Assembly: GCF_018729455.1 (NCBI RefSeq)
Contig: NZ_JAHHZF010000006.1
Span: 258,942 to 322,941, forward strand
Reading direction: 5' to 3'
Source: Prosthecodimorpha staleyi
GTDB taxonomy: Bacteria; Pseudomonadota; Alphaproteobacteria; Rhizobiales; Ancalomicrobiaceae
DNA: 64,000 nt
Shown here: one piece after another, positions 36,357 through 44,614 of the stretch
Layout: each line of letters begins with the position of its first letter
Position numbering within the stretch: position 1 is the first letter of the stretch
Notes under the pieces: model-generated
The model's database searches: none
What the model was told of the DNA's origin: nothing
The model's input: only the letters and a program-made list of their open reading frames with translations
Translations under genes and position numbers: made by a program

Positions 36357-36732
36357 CGTACTGCGCGAGGCCGTCGCCGAAAGACCAGTCGGCGAGACCG
36401 TTCTCGGTCAGGACCACCATCACGTCCTGCGGCCTGAGGCCGGCGCGCTCCGCTGCGCCGTCGGCAATGGCGCGGTAGAGCGCGCGCTTCTGGTCGTCGG
36501 TCCGGCCGCGCCGGAACGTGATGGCGACGATCGCGGCCTCCGCGCTGCGTTCGACACCGAGAAAGGTCGGGTCGATATCGAGGCCGCCGGCCGCGTGGCG
36601 GGCGACGACATGGAAGCGGTCGGCCTCCGGCACGCCGGCTTTGGCGACCAGGGCCCGGTGGACCGCGTCGGCCAGTCCCCGTACGCGCTCGGCGGCGAGT
36701 GCGGCCGGCGCATCGATTCGGACGAGCGGCAT
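36346..36732 (-). CDS. Tautomerase family protein
   Basis: Tautomerase-superfamily enzymes use an N-terminal proline (Pro2 before Met removal) as catalytic base. The 128-residue product starts MPLVRIDAPAALAAERVRGL and has LADAVHRALVAKAGVPEADR, a beta-alpha-beta 4-oxalocrotonate tautomerase-like unit. The second half contains DDQKRALYRAIADGAAERAG and LRPQDVMVVLTENGLADWSF, the pattern of the longer two-unit subfamily. Its ATG overlaps the stop of the preceding small gene (TGATG). A divergent LysR gene probably controls the pair. Substrate unknown. Confidence 0.85.
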   Translation of the reverse strand: MPLVRIDAPAALAAERVRGLADAVHRALVAKAGVPEADRFHVVARHAAGGLDIDPTFLGVERSAEAAIVAITFRRGRTDDQKRALYRAIADGAAERAGLRPQDVMVVLTENGLADWSFGDGLAQYAPG

Positions 36733-36947
36733 CAGAGCCTCCCGGCGTTGAGTGAAATCTCGAAGCCCCGGTCGCGCGGCGGACGCTGCCGGCGCGACGG
36801 CCGCGGGCTGGAGAGCCGCCGCAGGAGATTGCCGAGCGCAGCGCCAAGTGCCGCCGCCCGCTCGGCTTCCGCCTGACGCCGCAGCCGCGGATAGTCGGCC
36901 GGGGTTGCCGCCGACGGATCGAAGGCCGTGTGAAGAGCATCGTGCAT
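36732..36947 (-). CDS. Small hypothetical protein upstream of tautomerase
   Basis: The 71-residue product starts MHDALHTAFDPSAATPADYP. It has a helical Arg/Ala-rich centre (RLRRQAEAERAAALGAALGN, LLRRLSSPRPSRRQRPP) and no signal peptide. The stop codon overlaps the tautomerase start, and the reading frame shows a coherent start near a GGAGG-like site (AGGAAATC). No family is recognised. It is probably a real small partner gene because of the tight coupling. Confidence 0.55.
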   Translation of the reverse strand: MHDALHTAFDPSAATPADYPRLRRQAEAERAAALGAALGNLLRRLSSPRPSRRQRPPRDRGFEISLNAGRL

Positions 36948-37105
36948 GATTTCCTCCGCATCCGTTGGCGCCGTGGCGCGCGACCCGACGCCCGGACCAC
37001 ACCGGATGTGCGATCTCGCCGGCGCCGGCCGGAATGCGAGGATGCTATTCGATCCGGTTCGCCGTATAATCCGCGATCCGACGCCATCTCTCATGACAGA
37101 ACTTC

Positions 37106-38008
37106 ATGAATAAAGGCACGCCGACCGACGAACTGGCCACCTTCGTGCGGGTGATCGACCTCGGCAGTTTCGCCGCGGCGGCGGCCGATCGCGGGCTGAC
37201 CGCCTCGGCGGTTTCCAAGATCGTGTCGCGGCTGGAGGACCGGCTCGGCGTGCGCCTGATCGAGCGCACCACGCGCCGGCTAGCGCTGACGCCGGAGGGC
37301 GAGACCCTGCTGGCGCGCGGCCGCGATATCGTCGCGGCGGTCGCTTCCGCCGAAGCCGAGGTGATGGCGGCGCGCGGCCGGCCGCGCGGCCTCGTCCGGG
37401 TGACCACCGGCACGGCCTTCGCCAAGCACCGGCTGGTCCCGCTGCTCCCCGATTTCCATGCACTCTATCCGGAGATCGCGCTCGAGCTCGCCGTCGCCGA
37501 CCGTCGGGTCGACATCATCGGCGAGCAGATCGATGTCGCCATCCGCACCGGCCCGCTCGGCGATTCCAGCCTGATCGCCCGCACGCTGGCGACCTCGACC
37601 CGCGTGGTCTGCGCCGTGCCGGCCTATCTCGCCCGACACGGCGCGCCCGTGGTGCCGGCCGATCTCGCCGCCCATGTCTGCCTGCGACTGACCGGCTATG
37701 CCCGGCTGGCGGAATGGCCGATGCGCATCGACGGGCGCGTCGTGCCGCTGAAGGTCTCCGGCGCGCTGACCTGCGACAGCGCCGACGTGCTGCGCGACAT
37801 GGTGCTCGCCGGCCTCGGCATCGCGCGGCTGGCCGCCTTCATGATCGAGGACGATCTCGCCGCCGGCCGGCTGGTGCCGCTGCTCGCAGACCACCATGTC
37901 TCCGAGCCCGTGCCGATCACCGCCCTGATGCCCCCCGGCCGGCAATCCCTGCCGCGGGTGCGGGCGCTGGTCGATTTCGTGGCCGCCCGGCTCGCCGCGC
38001 GCGATTGA
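37106..38008 (+). CDS. LysR-family transcriptional regulator
   Basis: The 300-residue product has the N-terminal LysR winged HTH (residues about 8-65: ELATFVRVIDLGSFAAAAAD, RGLTASAVSKIVSRLEDRLG, VRLIERTTRRLALTPEG) and the periplasmic-binding-like effector domain from about 90. The IGEQIDVAIRTGPLGDSSLI and GLGIARLAAFMIEDDLAAGR segments place it in the large LTTR group close to DmlR/AaeR-like regulators. It is divergent from the small gene-tautomerase pair, its most likely target, and convergent with the ABC permease gene. Confidence 0.92.
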   Translation: MNKGTPTDELATFVRVIDLGSFAAAAADRGLTASAVSKIVSRLEDRLGVRLIERTTRRLALTPEGETLLARGRDIVAAVASAEAEVMAARGRPRGLVRVTTGTAFAKHRLVPLLPDFHALYPEIALELAVADRRVDIIGEQIDVAIRTGPLGDSSLIARTLATSTRVVCAVPAYLARHGAPVVPADLAAHVCLRLTGYARLAEWPMRIDGRVVPLKVSGALTCDSADVLRDMVLAGLGIARLAAFMIEDDLAAGRLVPLLADHHVSEPVPITALMPPGRQSLPRVRALVDFVAARLAARD

Positions 38009-38017
38009 GGCTGAGGG

Positions 38018-38884
38018 TCAGGCCCGCCAGCGCAGGACCCGCTTCTCGATCGCTCCGATCCCCTTCGACACGGTCAGCCCCATGGCGGACAGGACCAGGA
38101 CGCCGGCGACGAGCTGGTCGGTCGCCATCAGGTTGCCGGCCGACAACACCAGCGCGCCGATGCCGTAGCGCGCGCCGATCATCTCGGCCGCGGTCAGCAG
38201 GATGATGCCGATCGAGGCGGAGATGCGCGCGCCGGAGAGGAGCGCCGGCATGGCGCCGGGCAGCACGATCTTCAGCACGATGGCGCGGGTCGGCATGCCG
38301 AAGCTCTGCGCCATGCGGACGAGGTTGCGGTCGACCCCGTCGACGCCGCCGAAGGCCGCGATGGCCATCGGCGAGAAGACCCCGAAGGCGATGGTGGCGA
38401 CCTTGGACACCTCGCCGATGCCGAGCCACAGGATGAACAGCGGCAGGAGCGCGATCTTCGGCACCGGGAACATGGCCGAGACCATCGGCAGCGCCGTGGA
38501 ACGGGCGAGCGACGACAGTCCGATGGCGAAGCCGACCACCGTGCCGGCCGCCGCGCCGATCACCCAGCCGAGGCCGAGCCGCCAGAGCGAGGCGGCCAGA
38601 TGCTGCCAGAGCAGGCCCGAGGTCGCGAGATCGAGGAAGGCCCGGCCGACCTCTTCGGGCTTCGGCAGCGCCAGCGGGCTGATCCAGCCGAAATGCGTCG
38701 CCGCCCACCACAGGCCGAGCAGGCCGAGAAAGGTTGCGGGCGAACCGAAACGCAGGCTGCGCGGCGCGAAGCCGCCGCCGCGGAACGGCACCGGCCGGAT
38801 CGGTGCGCCGGACGGGGATGCGGAGGCCGGCGCGCGCGCCGGATCGGCCGCGGCATCGGAGGGCAGCGCGGCCGGCTCAGCCAT
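38018..38884 (-). CDS. ABC transporter permease (nitrate/sulfonate/taurine type)
   Basis: The 288-residue inner-membrane protein has a Pro/Ala-rich N-terminus and about six helices. It carries the binding-protein-dependent permease EAA motif FGMPTRAIVLKIVLPGAMPA followed by LLSGARISASIGIILLTAAE. It matches the SsuC/TauC/NrtB family. The ATG lies 8 bases inside the end of the ATPase gene. It is the last gene of a complete importer (binding protein, ATPase, permease). Confidence 0.9.
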   Translation of the reverse strand: MAEPAALPSDAAADPARAPASASPSGAPIRPVPFRGGGFAPRSLRFGSPATFLGLLGLWWAATHFGWISPLALPKPEEVGRAFLDLATSGLLWQHLAASLWRLGLGWVIGAAAGTVVGFAIGLSSLARSTALPMVSAMFPVPKIALLPLFILWLGIGEVSKVATIAFGVFSPMAIAAFGGVDGVDRNLVRMAQSFGMPTRAIVLKIVLPGAMPALLSGARISASIGIILLTAAEMIGARYGIGALVLSAGNLMATDQLVAGVLVLSAMGLTVSKGIGAIEKRVLRWRA

Positions 38885-39644
38885 GGACCATCTCCCGGTC
38901 GGCCGCCGCCGCCTCGCCGCGCACCAGCTCCCAAATCTGTTCGCGCGCCGCGCCCAGTGCCGGCGAACCCTCGCGGCGCCGGTCGAGCGGCTCGGCGATC
39001 TCGACCACGGCACGGATGCGACCCGGGCGGCGCGACAGCACCACCACCCGGTGCCCGAGCCGCACGGCCTCGGCGACATTGTGGGTGACGTAGACGGCGG
39101 TGAAGCGGGTCTCGGTCCACAGTCGGACCAGATCCTCGATCAGCAGGTCGCGCGTCTGGGCGTCGAGCGCGGACAGCGGCTCGTCCATCAGGAGCACGGC
39201 CGGCTCGACCGCGAAGGCGCGCGCGATCGCGGTGCGCTGCTTCATGCCGCCGGACAGCTGGCGGGGATAGGCCGATGCGAAATCGGACAATCCGACCCGC
39301 GCCAGGGCCTCGGCGACCCGCCGCGCGCGCTCGGCCGCGCCGAGCCGGTGATGTTCGAGCGGCAGCGCAACGTTGCCGGCGACCGTGCGCCAGGGCACCA
39401 GCGCGAAATCCTGGAACACGTAGGTGAGCGGATTGAGCGAGGCGGCCGGCGGCGCGCCGCGCATCTCGACGCGCCCGGTCACGGGCCGCTCGAGCCCGCC
39501 GAGCATCCTCAGCAGGGTCGACTTCCCGCAGCCGGACGGCCCGAGCAGGGCGACGATCTCGCCGCTCGCGACCGTCAGCGAGATGTCGTCGAGCACGGTC
39601 AGGCCGTCATAGGCATGGCCGAGGCCGGTCGCGATCAGGTCCAT
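38877..39644 (-). CDS. ABC transporter ATP-binding protein (nitrate/sulfonate/taurine type)
   Basis: The 255-residue cytoplasmic ATPase has Walker [13 protein letters not shown]-loop [14 protein letters not shown], signature [15 protein letters not shown], Walker [13 protein letters not shown] and the switch His in [10 protein letters not shown]. The FQD(F/Y)ALVPWRTV form of the Q-loop is typical of SsuB/TauB proteins. The start at [14 protein letters not shown] is used, not the upstream open frame. It is coupled to the permease by an overlap. Confidence 0.92.
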   Translation of the reverse strand: MDLIATGLGHAYDGLTVLDDISLTVASGEIVALLGPSGCGKSTLLRMLGGLERPVTGRVEMRGAPPAASLNPLTYVFQDFALVPWRTVAGNVALPLEHHRLGAAERARRVAEALARVGLSDFASAYPRQLSGGMKQRTAIARAFAVEPAVLLMDEPLSALDAQTRDLLIEDLVRLWTETRFTAVYVTHNVAEAVRLGHRVVVLSRRPGRIRAVVEIAEPLDRRREGSPALGAAREQIWELVRGEAAAADREMVHG

Positions 39645-39687
39645 CGATCCGCCAGCCCCGTGCCCTTGCGTCCCGGCCGGGTCCGCA

Positions 39688-40716
39688 TCACTTGGCGAAG
39701 GAGATGTCGACGAAGCTCTTCGCGTCCACGTCGGCACCGACCAGCTTCTCGGCCTTCATCCAGGCGACCTGACGCTCCAGATCGGCGAGATCGACCCGCG
39801 CCCGGTCGTCGACGGCGACCGCGGCGGCGAAGACCTTCGGGGCCGCGGTCTCGGCCGCTTCCGACGGATAGACATGCTTGGCGACCAGCGCCGCGGTCGC
39901 CTTGGCGGCATCGTCGAAGATGCGCTCGCCGGCGCCGTCGACACGCATGAAGGCGGCCGCATAGTCGGCCATGCCCTTCTGGTAGGCGCGCACGAAGCGC
40001 TCGGTCAGGTCGCGATTGCCGGTCGCCACCTTGCTGGCGACGAACAGCGCGCCGAACTGGTACTGGGCGAGATCGGAGAACCAGCCGATCAGCTTGGCCT
40101 CGCCGCGATCGATCATGCCGCGGGCGAGATGCGGGGCGATCAGGGCGCCGTCGACCTGGTTGGACTTCACCGCCGCCATCATGTTGGGCAGGGTCTGCAG
40201 CGGCTTCATCTCGACCTTGGCGAGATCGAAGCCCTTGGCGGCCGCGATCTGGCCCATCTGGTAGTGGAACGAGGAGCCGACCTGGGTGATCGCGATCGCG
40301 GTGCCGGGCAGCTTCTCGAAGGCGTTGAAGCCTTTCGCATAGGCCTCGTTGGAGGCGATCAGGGCGTTGCCCTTGACGCCCTTCTTCTCCATACCCTGCG
40401 AGGCGACGACCTTGAGCGCCCCCTTGGCAGCGAGATTGAAGGTGCCGGCGGTCAGCGCGGTCAGCCCGAACTGGAGATCGCCCGACGCGATGGCGACGGC
40501 GATCGGCTGGGCGGCCTCGAAGAACTGCAGGTCGAGATCGATGCCCTCGGCGGCGAAATAGCCGCGCTCCTTGGCGATGAACAGGCCGCCCGAGGACACG
40601 AAGCGCAGCACGCCGACCACAACCTTGTCGGCAGCCGCGGCCCGCCCGGGCAGCATCATGGCGGCGAGCCCTGCGGCTCCAAGTCCTGCGAAGCCGCGCC
40701 GCGAAATCCCGCCCAT
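39688..40716 (-). CDS. ABC transporter substrate-binding protein (NMT1/SsuA-like)
   Basis: The 342-residue periplasmic protein starts MGGISRRGFAGLGAAGLAAM, a twin-arginine-type signal with cleavage near GRAAA/AD. The NMT1/OMP-decarboxylase-like fold begins with VVVGVLRFVSSGGLFIAKER and GYFAAEGIDLDLQFFEAAQP. The conserved AVKSNQVDGALIAPHLARGM segment follows. The ligand could be an aliphatic sulfonate, a pyrimidine precursor or nitrate; the sequence does not decide. It is the first gene of the importer operon. Confidence 0.88.
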   Translation of the reverse strand: MGGISRRGFAGLGAAGLAAMMLPGRAAAADKVVVGVLRFVSSGGLFIAKERGYFAAEGIDLDLQFFEAAQPIAVAIASGDLQFGLTALTAGTFNLAAKGALKVVASQGMEKKGVKGNALIASNEAYAKGFNAFEKLPGTAIAITQVGSSFHYQMGQIAAAKGFDLAKVEMKPLQTLPNMMAAVKSNQVDGALIAPHLARGMIDRGEAKLIGWFSDLAQYQFGALFVASKVATGNRDLTERFVRAYQKGMADYAAAFMRVDGAGERIFDDAAKATAALVAKHVYPSEAAETAAPKVFAAAVAVDDRARVDLADLERQVAWMKAEKLVGADVDAKSFVDISFAK

Positions 40717-41083
40717 GTCTGCCTCCCGCACGATGTTCGTTCTTGATTTCGGCCGACGGCCGAAATGCCGGCCGGGCCGCAAATTGTCTCGGCGCCGCCG
40801 CCCGGGCTGACCCGCCTCGTCTGGACGGACCCGTCCCGCCATGGCGGCGACGTTGCCTTCGACCGGCGACGGCCGCAGGCTCCACCCGCCCGCACGATGC
40901 CGTCCCGCCGGGTGGTCCGGCATCGGCAGTCTAGCGCAGGCCGACCGTCGGCGAAATCGCCGCCGCGCCCGATGCGTCGCGGCTTCCGCCCGGACGCCCG
41001 CCAAGGGTGCGGACACGACCGGCGCTTCGGAGCCAATTCCGTTTCAGGGCGCCCGGCCTCTCGATGCCGGAAGCCATTCGGCG
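40717..41083. other. Intergenic region, no gene seen
   Basis: This stretch lies between the binding-protein gene and dksA on the same strand. Open frames across it have Arg/Pro-rich composition and no recognisable protein. It presumably holds the promoter of the ABC importer. Confidence 0.4.
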
Positions 41084-41521
41084 TCAGTCGTCACGGTAGA
41101 CCCGCTCGCGCCGCTCGTGGCGTTCCTGCGCCTCGATCGACAGTGTCGCGATCGGGCGCGCATCAAGCCGCTTCAGGGAGATCGGTTCGCCGGTCTCCTC
41201 GCAATAGCCGTAGGTCCCGTCGTCGAGCCGCTTCAGCGCGGCGTCGATCTTGGCGATCAGCTTGCGCTGCCGGTCGCGGGCGCGCAGTTCGATGGCACGA
41301 TCGGTTTCCGAAGAGGCGCGATCGGCGAGGTCGGGATGATTCTGGCTTTCATCGGCCAGATGCTGCAGAGTCTCTTTGGACTCCTTCAGGATATCATCCT
41401 TCCAGGCGTTAAGCTTCTTGCGGAAATACTCGCGCTGACGATCGTTCATGAAGGCCTCGTCGTCCGACGGGCGGTAATCCTCATCGAGCTCGATCGACAC
41501 CATATGTCTTGCGTCTCCCAT
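41084..41521 (-). CDS. dksA: RNA polymerase-binding transcription factor DksA
   Basis: DksA binds the secondary channel of RNA polymerase and, with ppGpp, resets rRNA and amino-acid promoters. The 145-residue product has the family core FMNDRQREYFRKKLNAWKDD, NHPDLADRASSETDRAIELR, LIAKIDAALKRLDDGTYGYC and ETGEPISLKRLDARPIATLS. The coiled-coil tip D-x-A-D-x-A (DLADRAS) is intact. Only one of the four zinc cysteines remains (Cys of YGYC; others are Thr, Ser, Ala), as in other alphaproteobacterial DksA. A start at the second ATG (MVSIEL, 41503) is equally possible. Confidence 0.93.
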   Translation of the reverse strand: MGDARHMVSIELDEDYRPSDDEAFMNDRQREYFRKKLNAWKDDILKESKETLQHLADESQNHPDLADRASSETDRAIELRARDRQRKLIAKIDAALKRLDDGTYGYCEETGEPISLKRLDARPIATLSIEAQERHERRERVYRDD

Positions 41522-41732
41522 TGATCCCCCTCGCGAGGCGGGCGGAATATAGACACGGTACGGACCGGATACAACGCCGCATCGACGACGCGCGCATGAA
41601 CATTCGCCAACGCCCAAAAATAAGGCGATCCACGGACTTAGGAGCTTTTGTCGAGATTGGCGGTGACGCCGCCGGGTCCGCGCTGCCGTCGGGAGCCACT
41701 GCCGGCACGGATCCGGATCGCCCCGCGTGGGC

Positions 41733-42146
41733 CTATTCCGGGAAGCGGCCGCGTTTGGCCAGTTCCACGCGGGCGCGCAGTTCGATCTCGTCGAGCAGCG
41801 CATCGACCTCGGCCTCGCCGGCCTCGGCCCGCTCGCCGAGCACGCCGGCAAGCCGTTCCAGCCGCTCCGGCGCGATCTCTCCGGACAGGAGATCGACCCG
41901 GATGTCGTCCAGGATGTCGAGCATGGCGAAGCCGCGCTTGACCGCCTTGCGCCGGCGCTCGTTCGGCGCATCGACCGCCTGCAGGGCCATCAGGGCGGCG
42001 ACGTCGTAAATGCCGGTGGCGGCGGCGGTCGTGGTGGCGCGCTGGGTCTGCTGCTCTGGCAGCACGAAGCCGGTCCCCGCCCCGGTCTTCCGGGAGGCGC
42101 CCGGCCCCGCCGCAAGCCCCGTCCGGTTCGGCCCCTCGATCCGCAT
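41733..42146 (-). CDS. fliX: Flagellar assembly regulator FliX
   Basis: FliX couples basal-body assembly to the activity of FlbD, the sigma-54 activator of late flagellar genes. The 137-residue product starts MRIEGPNRTGLAAGPGASRK. A disordered Thr/Ala-rich N-terminal part precedes the conserved DVAALMALQAVDAPNERRRK, RGFAMLDILDDIRVDLLSG and VDALLDEIELRARVELAKRG. It is divergent from flgI, and an exact CtrA-type box (42230-42245) lies 84 bases upstream, as expected for a CtrA-dependent fliX gene. Confidence 0.92.
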   Translation of the reverse strand: MRIEGPNRTGLAAGPGASRKTGAGTGFVLPEQQTQRATTTAAATGIYDVAALMALQAVDAPNERRRKAVKRGFAMLDILDDIRVDLLSGEIAPERLERLAGVLGERAEAGEAEVDALLDEIELRARVELAKRGRFPE

Positions 42147-42225
42147 CGTCTCACCCCATTCCCGGCACCCGGCAGATCCGAATTCCTGCACGGTCCGGAC
42201 GTCTCCGGTCGGAGGATTCGCCGGC

Positions 42226-42245
42226 ATGGTTAACGAAGCCTTAAC
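42226..42245. promoter_or_regulatory. CtrA-type box upstream of fliX
   Basis: TTAA (42230-42233), seven bases, TTAAC (42241-42245) match the CtrA consensus exactly, with the reverse half-site TTAACCAT at 42226-42233. It adjoins the ftr-like palindrome at 42248-42266, so CtrA and FlbD could compete or cooperate here. Confidence 0.75.
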
Positions 42246-42247
42246 GA

Positions 42248-42266
42248 CCCGGCAGAACTTGCCGGG
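42248..42266. promoter_or_regulatory. ftr-like (FlbD) palindrome between fliX and flgI
   Basis: CCCGGCAGAACTTGCCGGG is a perfect 7-base inverted repeat with a 5-base spacer. It lies 107 bases upstream of the sigma-54 promoter of flgI, a normal enhancer distance, and right beside the fliX CtrA box. Confidence 0.65.
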
Positions 42267-42372
42267 CCCCGACGCTTCCTGCCGGTGAAGAAGGGGTCCG
42301 TTGAGCCCCCGATCGACCGCTCGCGCGCGGCATATCCCTGACGAACCAAGCGTTTTCGCATCCCCGCCGTCC

Positions 42373-42388
42373 TGGCACGGACCTCGCA
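42373..42388 (+). promoter_or_regulatory. Sigma-54 promoter of flgI
   Basis: TGGCACGGACCTCGCA has the GG/GC elements at correct spacing and differs from the flgF promoter at only two positions (16 bases compared). The transcript should start near 42399, about 25 bases before the flgI ATG, with GGGAG as ribosome site. Confidence 0.75.
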
Positions 42389-42424
42389 AGGTTCTCTGGC
42401 GAAATCTCTGGGAGACCTCGTCCG

Positions 42425-43552
42425 ATGCCGCGAAACGTCGTGAAGCGCCTTGCCGCCGTGCTGCTGTGCGGTCTGGTCGTCCTGCCGGGCGGCGCGGCGC
42501 CGGCGGCGGCGGCCTCGCGAATCAAGGATCTCGCCTCGATCGAGGGCGTGCGCGAGAACCAACTGGTCGGCTACGGCCTGGTGGTCGGCCTCAACGGCAC
42601 TGGGGACAGCCTCAACAACGCGCCCTTCACCCGGCAATCCCTGCAGGCCATGCTGGAGCGGTTGGGCATGAACACCCGCGGTGCCAACCTGCGCACCGCC
42701 AATGTGGCCGCCGTCATGGTGACCGCCAACCTGCAGCCCTTCGCCACCCAGGGCAGCCGCATCGACGTGAACGTGTCCGCACTCGGCGACGCCAAGAGCC
42801 TGCAGGGCGGTACGCTGCTGGTCACCCCGCTGCTCGGCGCCGACGGCGAGGTCTATGCGATCGCGCAGGGCCCCCTCGCCGTCTCCGGCTTCGTCGCCAA
42901 GGGCGACGGGGCGAGCGTCACCCGCGGCGTTCCGACCACGGCCCGGATCGCCTCCGGCGCGATCGTGGAACGCGAGATCGAGTTCAAGCTCGCAACCATG
43001 AATTCGGTCCGCCTCTCGCTGCGCAATCCGGACTTCACCACGGCCCGGCGCATCGCCCAGGCGGTCAACGATCTGCTCGGCCAGCCCGTCGCCGAACCGA
43101 CCGATCCGTCCAACGTGCGCATCACGCTGCCGCAGAAGTTCAACGGCAACATCGTCGACCTGATCACGGACATCGAGCAGCTCGCGGTGCAGCCCGACCT
43201 GCCGGCCAAGGTGGTGGTCGACGAAGCCTCCGGCATCATCGTGATGGGCCAGGACGTGCGCGTTTCCACCGTCGCCATCGCGCAGGGCAACCTGACCGTC
43301 ACGGTCACCGAGGATGCCCAGGTCAGCCAGCCGAACCCGCTCTCGCAGGGCCAGACCGTGGTCACGCCGCGCACCCAGGTGACCGTCAATACCGACGACA
43401 AGCGCCGGCTCGGCATCGTGCGGGAAAGCGTCTCGCTGCGCGAGCTGGTCGATGGCCTCAACGCCCTCGGGGTCGGTCCGCGCGACCTGATCTCGATCCT
43501 GCATGCGATCAAGGCCGCCGGCGCGCTCCAGGCCGAAATCGAGGTGATCTGA
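42425..43552 (+). CDS. flgI: Flagellar P-ring protein FlgI
   Basis: FlgI forms the periplasmic P ring. The 375-residue protein has a signal peptide (VKRLAAVLLCGLVVLPGGAA, cleavage near AAAA/SR). Conserved segments are RIKDLASIEGVRENQLVGYG, LVVGLNGTGDSLNNAPFTRQ, ANVAAVMVTANLQPFATQGS and the final LNALGVGPRDLISILHAIKA. The length is normal. It is transcribed from a sigma-54 promoter, and its stop overlaps the flgJ start (TGATG). Confidence 0.96.
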   Translation: MPRNVVKRLAAVLLCGLVVLPGGAAPAAAASRIKDLASIEGVRENQLVGYGLVVGLNGTGDSLNNAPFTRQSLQAMLERLGMNTRGANLRTANVAAVMVTANLQPFATQGSRIDVNVSALGDAKSLQGGTLLVTPLLGADGEVYAIAQGPLAVSGFVAKGDGASVTRGVPTTARIASGAIVEREIEFKLATMNSVRLSLRNPDFTTARRIAQAVNDLLGQPVAEPTDPSNVRITLPQKFNGNIVDLITDIEQLAVQPDLPAKVVVDEASGIIVMGQDVRVSTVAIAQGNLTVTVTEDAQVSQPNPLSQGQTVVTPRTQVTVNTDDKRRLGIVRESVSLRELVDGLNALGVGPRDLISILHAIKAAGALQAEIEVI

Positions 43553-43869
43553 TGCGCATGACCGCCGACATCGCCATGCCGCCGTCGGCTCTGCACAGCG
43601 TGCCGACCGCCGACAAGTCCGGCGATCGCGCCAGCCGGATGCGCGCCGTCGCGCAGGAATACGAGTCCGTGTTCCTGTCCAGCATGCTCAAGCAGATGAT
43701 GCCGGAGATCGATGCCAAGAGCCCGTTTCACGGCGGCTCGGCCGAGGAGACCTGGCGCGGCATGCTGGTCGACCAGTACGGCAAGTCGATCACCAAGGCC
43801 GGCGGCATCGGCATCGCCGACGCGGTCTATCGGGAATTGATGAAGGTCCAGGAAGGAGCCCGGTCGTGA
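43552..43869 (+). CDS. flgJ: Rod-binding protein FlgJ (rod domain only)
   Basis: The 105-residue product corresponds to the N-terminal rod-cap domain of FlgJ, without the muramidase domain found in enterobacteria; this short form is usual in alphaproteobacteria. Visible motifs are AQEYESVFLSSMLKQMMPEI, FHGGSAEETWRGMLVDQYGK and AGGIGIADAVYRELMK. Its ATG overlaps the flgI stop codon, and its stop overlaps the GTG start of the next gene, so the three genes are coupled. Confidence 0.9.
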   Translation: MRMTADIAMPPSALHSVPTADKSGDRASRMRAVAQEYESVFLSSMLKQMMPEIDAKSPFHGGSAEETWRGMLVDQYGKSITKAGGIGIADAVYRELMKVQEGARS

Positions 43870-44354
43870 ACGACGTCTTCTTGTCCTCCGACGAGAACCC
43901 CGAAATCCTGGTGATGACGCCGGCCGCGGCGGAATCGATCCTCGCCGAACTCTCCGACACCATGGAGGGACTGATCGGCGCCATCGAGGAGGAGACCCGC
44001 CTCGTCCGCGCCGGCGCCCTCATCAAGGCGAGCGAGATCGAGCCGGAAAAGTCCCGCCTCGCCGCCGCCTATGTGCGCATCCGCGGCCGCGTGAAGACCA
44101 ACTCGGTCGCGCTGGCCCGCCATGCCCCGGCGGCCGTCGAGGCGCTGCGCCGGCGCCATGGGGAGTTCGCGGACCTGCTCAAGACCAACCTCGCCGTGCT
44201 CGCCACCGCGCGCGAGGTCGCGGAGGACATCCTGCGCAACGTCTCGGAATCTGTCGGCCGGCAGGCCGGCCCGCGTACCTATGGGCCGGGCTCGACCGTG
44301 CGCCCCGCCGCACAGGTCGGCGCCCGCGGCATCGCGCTCGACCGGAGTCTCTGA
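43866..44354 (+). CDS. FlgN-like flagellar export chaperone
   Basis: The 162-residue product starts with a GTG overlapping the flgJ stop (GTGA). It is mostly helical with a long predicted coiled coil (about 20-125: LAELSDTMEGLIGAIEEETR, LVRAGALIKASEIEPEKSRL, FADLLKTNLAVLATAREVAE) and a disordered C-terminal tail. Shape and position fit the FlgN family, which guards the hook-junction proteins FlgK and FlgL before export; their genes are at 53.4-56.7 kb. The assignment rests on layout and context. Confidence 0.7.
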   Translation: MNDVFLSSDENPEILVMTPAAAESILAELSDTMEGLIGAIEEETRLVRAGALIKASEIEPEKSRLAAAYVRIRGRVKTNSVALARHAPAAVEALRRRHGEFADLLKTNLAVLATAREVAEDILRNVSESVGRQAGPRTYGPGSTVRPAAQVGARGIALDRSL

Positions 44355-44587
44355 GCGGCGTCATCGAGTCCCGTCCCGCTGCGGAAGGTTAACGCGGCAA
44401 GTCCCGAAATTCACGCATTCGATTTAAACGCTGCGGATATTCAACAGGATGCTTTGCCCAACATCCTGCGGCCGCGTCGAATTCACACGCGAAGACTCTC
44501 GGCAATTCGCCGATACCTGGAAATTCGCCATGATGAATTAACGAACGATTCAATCCGGCGGCCTAGCGTGATGGCGTTAGTAAGTGC
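44355..44587. promoter_or_regulatory. Upstream region of flaG-like gene
   Basis: This AT-richer gap holds a 7-base inverted repeat CAGGATG (44445-44451) / CATCCTG (44462-44468), which could fold in RNA. It also has a degenerate CtrA-like site TTAA-N7-TTCAA (44538-44553). No sigma-54 promoter is visible, so the flaG-like gene probably uses another promoter. Confidence 0.4.
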
Positions 44588-44608
44588 GGGTCCAGGAGGA
44601 CCCAGGAG
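44588..44608 (+). promoter_or_regulatory. Leader hairpin with AGGA loop before the flaG-like gene
   Basis: GGGTCC (44588-44593), AGGA loop, GGACCC (44598-44603) form a perfect 6-bp stem. It is followed at once by the ribosome site CAGGAG (44603-44608), 6 bases before the ATG. A GGA motif in a hairpin loop beside the ribosome site is the form recognised by CsrA-type regulators; FlbT could be the reader here. Confidence 0.55.
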
Positions 44609-44614
44609 ATAGCC

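Noticed and set aside
41084-41521. DksA as a damaged gene because three zinc cysteines are missing
   Set aside because: Zinc-less DksA is usual in alphaproteobacteria, and the rest of the protein is fully conserved.
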